Positions 48,401 to 58,489 of a DNA stretch of 64,000 bases are shown piece by piece. The position numbers were made by a program, and so were the translations under genes. The stretch is from Hymenolepis diminuta (Eukaryota > Platyhelminthes > Cestoda > Cyclophyllidea > Hymenolepididae). Each line of letters starts with the position of its first letter. Within the stretch, counting starts at the first letter, position 1. The notes below the pieces were generated by a model. It saw nothing but the letters and a program-made list of their open reading frames with translations, was not told the DNA's origin and made no database searches. Where the stretch lies: the NCBI GenBank assembly GCA_900708905.1, contig CAADRB010000046.1, forward strand, positions 432,516 through 496,515. The letters run 5' to 3'.

Positions 48401-50860
48401 CTTTATACGGGAATATAGACAACTTAATGCCTCCAGAATTCAAATAAAATTCATCTTTACTGCCTCCTTTTTCTTGGCCAACTTTCCGTATCCCCCTCCT
48501 ATTAGACGATTTCCCCGATCCCCTAATTCAGATGCTCTTGCATCATTAAAACTTTTTGGAGTTTTTGGATATTGATATTAACTATTGAAAATAGCATTAA
48601 TATTAATCATATTATTAATTATCCGCTCTTCGGCAAAGGTAAGAGACAGCTGTACTGAGATAGCATAACCTACCTTCCAAGTTAGTCAATTGGTCAAGCA
48701 GCTCACAACATCACAGAAATAAATCTGGGGATCAAATTAGGACATTTGAACATTGGAACATTATAACATGACCTAATGAATTATGTATGTTAAGTTAAAA
48801 GTAGACAACCTGATGATTTCAGATTCAATCGCAATAAAACATCTTCGATGCTATTCTAATCAATACTTTCATCTATCTTCTATTTCAGCTATTCTCCTAT
48901 TCCTTTTTTTAAGGTGCTTTTCCACTTTGTCAGTAGCAAAATTTATAATAAAAGCTGCAATGAACACATGCAAAATGCGATATTAAGTACATCACCAAGA
49001 GATGCATTGCTTTTGCTTTTTATGCTTTATTTATTGGTTTATTTATGTGGAAAGCAATTATTTATGAAATATTTAAAAAATTACAAGCCAAGCAGTCATT
49101 AACGTATTTATTAACAAAAATTGAAATCATGCTAAAGAATTTTTCGTTCAGCATCGTGAGCGGAGAAACATCAATTCAAAAATATAAAAAAAACATAAAT
49201 AAATATAACACGGGAAATTCGTGTCTCAACATTTTCCAGATCGAATTAAGCATTAGATGTTTCCTGAATTGTTGAATTAGCATTAAGTGTATGGGACATA
49301 TAAGCAAAATCAAATTATTGGTAATAAATCTACTCGAATTCAACAAAATATATTTGCAAGGACACAAAAGGAAATGTCAGTAGACCATATTTTAAATTGA
49401 CATTTCAAGTAAAAAGCCAGTAGGCAGAAAAGAATGGGAAAATTTTAATAAAAAAAGAAAATAAATGATCACGATTCCGCGTGTATGATATCCTCGGGGA
49501 ATCTTCGCATGCAGTCTCCTAAAAGTGCCAGAAAATTATTGTGAAAAGAGTGGTGAAAAGCAAAATAAAAAGGAATGAACGAAGATAAGAGGATGGAGTG
49601 TGAGGTTCGTGGATTACAGATGGTGACACTACCAGCTGTTTCGTTGTATCATCAACCTCGGGATGTAAAGAGGGGACGAGAAAAGGACAGCATGGAAGGA
49701 AAGAAGCGAAAGGTGAGGCGCTGAACACCTTTTTTTCTTTAGCGGTGGGTAATTCCTTTCGCGAGTTTGTCGCGTCAGTGGGTTGTTGCCGAAGCTTCTT
49801 TTACTGCCACTGCAGAATCGAGAAGGTGCCCAATTCATATCCCTTGCGAAAAACCGGTGTCTTTGTAAACTAGTACTGTTGTGTCAGTATCACTCACAAA
49901 GATGAACAAAACTGAGGTATGTTAGCTATGTCTAGGGAATTAGGTTCTAGCAATGAACTTCGACTGATTCCTGGCAGTCATTTAGAAATATTTGGGGACT
50001 TGAGTATTTTATAAACGTCCAAAAATTTTTATTTTGTAATACCGAGCTTTTTAACTTCTGACCGATGTTCTCTAGATAGTGTTTTCGAAAATACAAAGCC
50101 CAAAACATGAAATATGTTTATCTTGAAACAAAATTCTCAAACATTTTTTTGAAAATTATTGTCAAACCGATGTTTTCTTATGATGAAAATGATGACCTGT
50201 GGATTCATTCTATGAAAATACCTGTCAGGTAATCACAAGTTTGAATTCACAAACTCTGATAAGCAGATTATGATAAGATTTCTTATTTATTCGGTGTCAA
50301 ATTATTTCGTATATTAAAAGACGAAATCAATGTAAGATATAGGCATCTCAAATCCTCTTTAAGTAATCTGATTGTATGACATATTGGCGGCTGGCGAAGC
50401 AAGATAATTGAACAACAAGTTGCTTTGATTATTTATCTAGTCAGCTTTGATTCAGTCACTTATTATTCAACAAAATGTGGTAATGTAGTTTCTAATCGAT
50501 TTCTATTTGTATTCACGTGCTAGATGCGTCTGTGCTTGTGTATAGATTTCCTATTTATGTGCATTCGTTTTACATTTGCAATTGTGTAACATTCTTGTTT
50601 CAGCTTGATTCTATTCTACTTCAATTCTGTTTGCCATTCAATATTCAGCTTCACACATTTGCAACATGCACTGTTAGATTCTCCTACATTGAAGACAACG
50701 AAAACCACTTCCCTGGTTTCGTCTATTCATTGATTATATATATGAGCTGACTCAGGTCTCAGGTGTGACACGGAGAAAGAGAGTTGAAAAAAAGCGGCAA
50801 TAATGATTAAGCAGTTAAGTAATTTACCACATTGACATTCGTAGTTACCTTGAGGGGGGT
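48401..50860. other. Non-coding sequence
   Basis: No gene is recognised. A GC-richer patch at about 49600-49850 carries short frames on the minus strand without domain features. Confidence 0.4.
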
Positions 50861-51340
50861 GAAGATATAAAGACGAAAAAAAACAAAGAGAGGGGGGGGG
50901 ATTATGAGAAGATGCTTGTCTTTTTACCGTCCCTTCTTCATTTTATTCGCGAGCTCGCATATATTTCCTCCTTAAAAAGTTTGACTTACATTCACCCATT
51001 CTGTACACAGGGAAAGAGTGTGGACACTGAGGTCGATGACCATAAAAACACACGCGCTACACAGAAATAGGACACTTGTGTGTTGTGTTGTGTTTGTGCG
51101 GCAAGTTCTTTTTGATGTTGGAGAATTTTATGATTCGACATTGAGGTGCGCGCATGCTTCTCCTTCTTATGGTGTTCTGTCGACGCAGCGCAGCGCTATT
51201 CAATAAAGATCAAGAGAGGCAGAGAGGGAGAGCGAATTGGCATCCAACTCTACGGCGGCACGGCTGGGAGGTGGTGAATATCATCTTTGTCCCTCTCCCT
51301 CCACGATACGCGGAAATGTGAATTTTATGGCAGGGTCATA
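50861..51340. promoter_or_regulatory. GC-richer island with G-run
   Basis: The interval includes a run of nine G (50892-50900), GAGA repeats (around 51209-51232), and a CpG-rich core (GACGCAGCGCAGCGC near 51182). One TTTATGG lies at 51324. It has the same look as the other islands; function unknown. Confidence 0.3.
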
Positions 51341-52894
51341 AAATCCTCTACCGGATACATGCTCTCTCTTTGAGCTTTATAATCAGTTGGGGGAGATCAT
51401 TAGGATGGAATGGATGTAATCACATGCGTAGCTCAAATTATGTCATGGAAATAAACCGAATGAACAAATTAGTATGCGATTTTTTTCCCTATTTTAGTGT
51501 AAATTAGCCTTGTGCGTATAAAAACATAATTTTCATTTGAGATTGATTAAAGTAAATACCTTTATTTCTAAATTTAGAAGCAAATCAGTTATGTTTATTG
51601 GAATTCTGAAATTTGAGTTTGAAGTGTAGCCTTCCATTAAGGTGTCAAGTCATCCAATCCGTCTATAATTCAGTTAACTTATGTTGAATTAATCAGATTT
51701 GTTGATCTTGGTGCAAATCGTTAGTTAAATGGATCGATTTTATCTTGCATACTTTTCCTTTTCCCTTTGCTCTTACTGTTCTAAAATCATACTTAGGTAT
51801 TTCAACACCGGTAATTAAGTTATCTGAGTACATGAGACCAAATTCAATGTATCCGCATTTATTGTATGGCATGATCCTTGTAGAAATTATTTCACGAAAT
51901 CAAAAATATAATTCACCATATTGCAAACAGATGTTTTCAAGCAGAATAATAACATATTATGAGCTACTCAATTGAAGTGCTGATTACAGTTCAAATAAAT
52001 TTTTTTCATTGCCACTAAGGTTCTTAATGTGTGTTGAGTCGTTAGAGGCTTACATATTTCAAAATACAAATGACTAAAATGTCGCAGTGGTCAAACATCT
52101 TCCAGCAATTTATTGCAAGTTATATATCATTGCTTTGCTCGAATAAATATGTTTAACCCCATCTAATTTAGCAAATATTAACCGATTAGTCATTAAAAAT
52201 CTCAAACGAATGGTTAAATAATTAGCCCACCTTGATAATACTCGATGTGAGGTCCATTTGGCAATGAATCTCTTTTAATGAGATAAGCCGTCTCGGCGGA
52301 GTTTAAAATAATAAGACACAATTGATAAGAATTCGCATTTCAACCTTTGAAACCGCACCTTATAAGAACTCAAATCAGGCTCGAAGTCTAATTTGCAGCA
52401 CTTAGATTATTTACGAAGGGTAATTTATCTTCCGAATTCAGCGTTCAAATCTCTATAATTAAGTCAAGATTTCATATCTTTTGCATTATCTTTTGAAATT
52501 AAGTAGCTGTTAGCTTAGAGCAATGTACATTTCCTAGAGGAAAAAATAAGAAAGAAAATGTTCGTAAATCTTGATTTTTAAAGGGTACAATTTTTCCATT
52601 CATTCACCGAGGTTTTTCTATGTTACTGGGATCAATTTATCAATAAATTATTGATATGGAGGTTCCTAAAAAATTTAAGCATTAGTTTTAGGTCTAAACC
52701 GTCAGGTTTATTCAAATCGTCAGAAGAATCCTAAATAAAATCTTAGTGGTCATAGGCACGGAAAAGATTATGACACCCTATAATATAAACGTCTCCAGGG
52801 CATTAATTTTATAGACTAGTAACTTGAAATATTTTAAGGAATGTAATAATAATAGTTTCAATATATAAGCAATGAGTGGACTCTAGTGAGTGAT
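51341..52894. other. AT-rich non-coding sequence
   Basis: I see no gene, RNA or repeat here. Confidence 0.5.
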
Positions 52895-53075
52895 GAAATA
52901 TCAAAAATTCGCTGCTAGTCTTATCTATCCGCTTTTGGACGTAATAAGGTACAATTGAATCAAAGCGATATAATCAACAAAGGAACAAAAACTACCGATC
53001 GAGATTGTGGACATAATTCTACCCATGAATCTTGGAATCAGTTCATGAAATTTTAGCACTAGGACGTTGCAAAAT
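52895..53075 (+). repeat. Dispersed repeat family R2, copy 2
   Basis: Partner of 48220-48400. It carries an extra segment of about 24 bases before the CTACCCATGAA block. Divergence is about 25-30%, so both copies are old. Confidence 0.5.
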
Positions 53076-54580
53076 AAACTGTACACGGTATGAAAACGTG
53101 GACAAATTCCGTAATTCAAAGTAGGATTCTGGATGCCTTGGCTTCTTATCTACTTCTTGATCTCTTCGTACCTTGCTGGACTCATTTGCTTTTTCCACTA
53201 TTCAGTTGCTTTCTCATGATTAAAATTTGTAGAATTTTTTGTATTCCCATTGACAGCAATAATATCAGAGATGTTGGTCGTATTTACAATCAGACTTCAG
53301 TGTGAAATATCAAAAAAAAAGGCTCACAATTAAACATTTCATAAACTCCATCCAATCAAGTAGTTTTTCCTCTTATATTCAGATAAAACAACGTTTTCTA
53401 TGAACAAAAAATACTCATTTAAATAAATACAAAAGCGAGAACCATAAATTTCAATTTAATTTTAATTAATTTTAGCCGCTTCGCAAAAATGTATCTGCAA
53501 ATTTAAAGTGGAATAAAATGTGCGCAAATAAAAATACGTTATTGAAGCAGATTTCAAAACTTATCTAATATTTTTTTGCCTTATAAATCTCAAAGCAACT
53601 TGCTAACCAATCTCGAACTCCCTGGAGATGGTATTTTAATAAATCTGATGAATGCATTGCCTACATAATACAGTTGTTAATTGCAATATTACAGTATCCC
53701 GTTTATACATATATATGTCCGAAACCATTAAAAAGAGGATAGTAACAAAAATGGATTAAAAGTTACCTCTAAGTAGTACTGCATTAAACAGCAGAAAATA
53801 GGATATCAACTTTGTAGAAAACCGAAATTTGGTAAAGTATCCTGTTCTGATCAAAAATTTTCAACAACATCATCTGCTGATGTCAATGGTTATTTCCACT
53901 TTGAATGAGAAAAACCGGCCGTTATTAACTGATACTATATACAACGATATGGTGCTAAATGCTATGCCATCGGAAAGATCCAAATATACGCCAGTTTAGA
54001 AATATATCAAGGCAAATAGAGTAAGGCTCTTGCAAAGATATCCTTAAATAATGAGAGGGATTTCATTTTAGAATATTCAAAATCGTTTCAAGAATTATTT
54101 CACTTTCATGATTAACAAAAATCAACTTTGAATCAGTTGTAAAAAATGTCAAAATCATCCACCTTAGCTCATAATTAATTCTAATTGTAAATTTTCAAAA
54201 ACTCCATAAACTAGAGAAAATCCGAATTACATAATGCACCGATTCCAGCAACTAGTTCATCTTGCGAAGTCATCGTTATCTTCTCGTAACACTAAATACC
54301 AACACAATTACAGCCAAACACCAGTGAATTTTCACTACTTAGTGGTTAAAACGACAAGCATAGACCAAGCACGTTAAAAGAGCATGACAAGGCAGCTGAT
54401 GTGTAGCCACTTTTTTCCTTAACCAGCTTTCCATTACTGAATAAGCGAACATTCAAACAACTTAGCGCCACATCCACAGTTTTCCACGAAATTCTTTTCT
54501 CCTCTATTGGAAAATATCGCTGATCCGACTTCTCTAGACATCAGTGTTTTATGAATAAAAATAAAGAGAAAGATGAGTGG
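53076..54580. other. AT-rich non-coding sequence downstream of mir-10
   Basis: No gene is recognised. Relative to mir-10 transcription this is the downstream flank. Confidence 0.5.
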
Positions 54581-54586
54581 TTGTTC

Positions 54587-54688
54587 TTCTCAATGACATG
54601 TATCCTTGAAGACACGAGCTTGGACACGTACTATGAGAGGTACGGAGAGCACTCAAACTCGGGTCTACAGGGTGTAGGTCATTGAGAA
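54587..54688 (-). ncRNA. mir-10: pre-mir-10 microRNA hairpin
   Basis: On the minus strand this 102-base segment folds into a hairpin. An 11-bp perfect base pairs 54678-54688 with 54587-54597. The upper stem pairs GAGTTTG of the mature strand with CAAGCTC on the 3' arm, and a CGTAC/GTACG stem closes an 8-base terminal loop. The 5' arm holds the mature miR-10 (54653-54674): CACCCTGTAGA followed by CCCGAGTTTGA. This matches the miR-10 family from its seed (ACCCTGT) to its 3' end and, from memory, the cestode form exactly. miR-10 is a post-transcriptional regulator with an ancient position in bilaterian Hox clusters, between Hox4 and Hox5. Here it is linked to Hox4 but on the opposite strand. Confidence 0.96.
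54653..54674 (-). ncRNA. mir-10: mature miR-10-5p
   Basis: The 22-nt 5'-arm product runs from CACCCTGT to AGTTTGA. The seed (nt 2-8, ACCCTGT) is that of the miR-10 family. Ends are placed by comparison with known flatworm miR-10 recalled from memory. Confidence 0.9.
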
Positions 54689-54699
54689 ATTCACTGGGA

Positions 54700-57060
54700 G
54701 TTGATAGAAGGCGGTGTGGAGATATTTTAAGTGTCCATAAATCTCTACTTAGCGGTGAACATTAGAGAGAGAGGGAGAGAGATAAAACAAGAGGAGCTAG
54801 AGGCGGGAAGAGAAGTAGGAGTAGCAGCATGACGTGTCACTTCATAGTGGGCATGGCCATACCCTCCTAGCGGCAAAATGATTGATGACAACCCCATTCA
54901 AACACACAAAGCGCGGGATGTATATATGTACGTACGTGCGCGGCAGCAGAAGGTTATCTTCTAATGCTTACCGTCAGTTTTTCGGCTACGATTTAGCGGC
55001 GGTAATTTAAATCTATCGCCTCACATTCCTAACGTCTGTCATTCTCCTATTCTACGTCATTCGCGTCCCGTTCTATCAAAAGCGAGCCATTTCTCGCCCT
55101 TTTTTCTAGATTAGCAGCATAAAAATACAAAAACATGGCTTACTTACTAAAATGTAAGATGGCATTTTCACGCTTGTTACTGCAGATTAGCAAGTTTCCA
55201 AACGGTTAAGCATCCTGAGAGGTGCTGAAAGATCGATATATATTTATCCAACTTGTCATTTTCCAGAAAGAAGAGGGGAGGCATGCATGTGTCATTCGAC
55301 GTCAGCGTGGCAAAATCACGCGTTCCACTGTGTAAGGATGTACAATTCTTTGAAGTGACGCAACTTTTTGTCGGTATTTGACTCATTCCTCGGCGTGAAT
55401 ACAAGGAACTGCCTCTCATGCACAGGTAAATTGTATGGTAGCCGACAAACGTATGTACTTTCCTGTCTACCTGATCGATCACATTCGGCTTTCAATCACT
55501 CTCGCGGTATGACAAATCGGCCAAAAGAATTGCTTTATAGTATTTATGTGATCTATGGCTTAGAAAGAAGACTTGATATACGATTTATTTACACACAGAG
55601 AGATAAATTTGTTACTGAGATCGGTGTGCGGCGAAGTTGTTAAGACGAATAGAGACTTAAAAGGAGGGCGGTGGCGGTCAGTAGTCAGTCCAAATACACG
55701 AAAGATTGATCGTGTGGGAGGTCTCCTACCTATCTCTGGAAGAAGTATTATATCAAAACCACGCCCAAAGGAAAAGAAGGTGCGGTGGAGAGAGAGGGAA
55801 GAAGAGTGGGAGGGAGAAATTTCTTTGATCATTTCTAGGGTGGCACGTGCGGTGTGAGTGGGGGTGATGATGACTAACATATGAGAATGCTTGTCTGCGC
55901 CATTATCAGAGGATTTGTCGCACATTCCGGCTAATACTGTATGAAAAATGTAACAAACATGTCGCAAAATACACAATGGCATTTGGAGAGTGTTGAATGC
56001 ACAGTCTGATCAAGTGGACAAATTGCTTTACGATTATTTATCGTTTTTGTCATATGATGGCTAATGAACACCGTCAGCTAACTTGAAAGACATCGGTTGG
56101 CGGTTTTTCTCTCAACGACTTACACAGTTCTGTCTACACCTCGTACAAACTATGATTCACTTAAGCATCAGCACAAAGTCAATCACATTTGAAAAAATCT
56201 CATCATTTCATTTGATAACGCAGAGGAAATTTGAATGAAGCAGATATCGAAAAATGATTACCGCACAAATTACGAAAATGATTAATTTTCTTAGGATTAT
56301 GTAAGTGATCTCATTATAATTAAATATTTACATGAGTTTGAATTAGATGTAGTGGAATTACTTTGAATCCATATGTAAAAGTGAATAAATGAAATATGTA
56401 AAATAAAAGAAAGATATCGGTGTTGGCGACGAATATGGAAATTAACGAATAAAAGTAGTAAAATATATGGTGGTACGTACCATTAATGAAGTGAGACAAG
56501 AGTTGGTCACAGTTCAAGTGGATAGAGGCGGAAAGTGTTCCCCGCACCGTGTACGTGAAGTGAAGTGGATCTCCAAAATGAGTTGCGATAACTGAACATT
56601 GTGCAAGCCAATTGAATCACGCGTGCGTGCCAGTTGGGGGAGAGGATTTACACAGGCTTTCACGAATACGTGTGTGCGAGCGCAACGCGTCGGTACGCGA
56701 ATTGACCAATTGGAGATCAGTGGCCTGTGTTTACATGCGCTGCGTAGCTCGCGTTCATTACAAAATCGTATGGCTACACGCATTGCATGCTGCTTATGCG
56801 TCCGCACTGGAGAATACAGCCGCACGCAGGCACACAAAATGTCATTGTGTGTATGAGCGTACAAGACAATCAATTTGTGTGTTTGTATTTCGTTTTCCTT
56901 GCCTCGGCGCCGCCGCTTAAGCTGCTGAAGCCGCCTAGTTGGCTGACGCGCTATTGTGCAGCGCGACATGTGAGTGTGTGTGCGTATGCTGAATTGCACA
57001 CTTCAAAGGCCGTGGCCGATTTGCACACGAAACACGCTTAAACCTTGAAATCTATACGCT
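54700..57060 (-). promoter_or_regulatory. CpG-rich islands upstream of mir-10; candidate promoter region
   Basis: Three closely spaced GC/CpG-rich segments (about 54.7-55.1, 55.3-56.0 and 56.5-57.05 kb) lie upstream of mir-10 in its direction of transcription. The last is the strongest, with many CGCG/GCGC words, GGCGCCGCCGC and CCAAT-type boxes on both strands (GCCAATTG near 56608, ACCAATTGG near 56702). The 162-codon open minus-strand frame across 56514-56999 and shorter frames on the other strand have no recognisable domains and probably reflect GC content. I infer a promoter/enhancer region for the primary mir-10 transcript. Confidence 0.4.
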
Positions 57061-58015
57061 TAATGCATGACACGTCACTTATACATAACATATGCTGGCC
57101 TGAAGCCATCTCGAACTCTATTGAATTTTCACGAGTTGGGTTTTAGACCAATCAATAGCTCTCCCTAGAGAAATTTAATCGATATCCACTGCTTATGTGG
57201 GCTTCATATATTACTACTTCTTTACTTCGATAGACCTAAAAACTATCAGGCGTACTAAAGGGCTAAGTTAAGAAACTGCATTAGACGAGTGACCAATCCG
57301 AAATGTCGATGAAAGCCGCTTTGGTTTTTCTTGGTCTTTAGAACTCAGGATGCATTCTGAAAACACTCATATAACGATAATGATAGGGCAAACGATCTTT
57401 TTGTCGCTTCTATTGTCTTCAGAGGACACCGGAGACGAGGAAAAGTTTGTAGCGCTGTTGGGCAATCCCTGCAGCTGACTGGGATTAATGATAAATGCCT
57501 TTCATGTGATTCACCTTACGGCTCAAACAAATAGTCGTGCAAATATTATGTGTGTCTAGGTTATAGTTTGCGTGTGTGTCTAGACTGGACATCTCACCAT
57601 TTTGCACTTAACAGACGTCTAAACGAGCGGCAGATTGGGCCGATAAACCTATGTGCTAGTGGAATAAATTGCCCTTCTGTCCCTCCCTCCCTGCCGCGGC
57701 TATGTTGCTTGAACGAACATGCATTAGAAGTGTAATTTTACAGTTTATTAACATGTGGACTGTAACGAAATTGGAATTTTGCAAAGCATAGCTAAGTTTA
57801 TTTTAATAACTTCAGCAATCCCAAATGGATATAGTGTTTTACATCAGTAAACTTTAATGAATTAGTTTTTTTGGTGCTATATTTGATAACCGTTACTGAG
57901 TTTTTTCAAGTATTGAAATTTCCCTTTACTGGACTTTGCAGCAATGTCAACATCAAACAAGATATTTTGATCTTTTGATTAAGGTGACTGCGTTTAAAGG
58001 GAAATGAATTTAAGG
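57061..58015. other. AT-rich non-coding sequence
   Basis: No gene is recognised; a small GC-richer patch lies at 57530-57720. Confidence 0.45.
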
Positions 58016-58489
58016 TGTTGGAGTAACCAGAATCGAGATAATCAAATTAGAAGTTAATGAAACGAACCAGATTGTAGAACCTAAGACTGTAGGTAGTAGC
58101 TAAAAGCAGCAAAACAACTCCAAAGAGTTGCGTAGGCTAAAGTGTATTGAACAAAGCACGATGAGAATTCGAGAAAATGAGGGAGAGATGAGGAAGAGGG
58201 GAGATGACAAGGAAACTTACGAGTAGATAATTCACAAGTGTGTCTGCGTATACATATGCGAGTGGAAATACAAAGGCAGCTTATGGGAGTCACTTTGGCA
58301 AGAACGCGCGTAAGGTATGAGTGCAGATGTACTTTCAAATAAAACGAGACAATTATTGAAAAAAATGAATCAATAAACTCATCTAGATATGACAGATAGG
58401 GGTTTGAGTCATAGGGACACAAAGACGAAAAATCAAAGTAGTTTCACAAAGAATGTAACCAAAGGAGTAACTTATAAAGTCACCCATCA
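58016..58489 (-). mobile_element. LTR of family L2, copy D (inverted)
   Basis: On the minus strand it starts TGATGGG and runs to CCAACA. It aligns with copy C (38463-38903). The central 58171-58446 is base-for-base the reverse complement of 38514-38789 in my reading, while both flanks are only about 75-80% alike. Near 58114 it carries a palindrome, CAACTCTTTGGAGTTG, in a segment that copy C lacks. No primer-binding site or target-site duplication is evident. The 5'/3' limits are approximate. Confidence 0.7.

Noticed and set aside
55930..55955. TAATACTGT, the miR-8/200 seed
   Set aside because: The remainder does not match miR-8 and no complementary 5' arm lies upstream.
56514..56999. Longest open frame outside Hox4 (about 162 codons, minus strand)
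   Set aside because: There is no recognisable domain, other frames of the same stretch are also open, and the GC/CpG richness explains the lack of stops.
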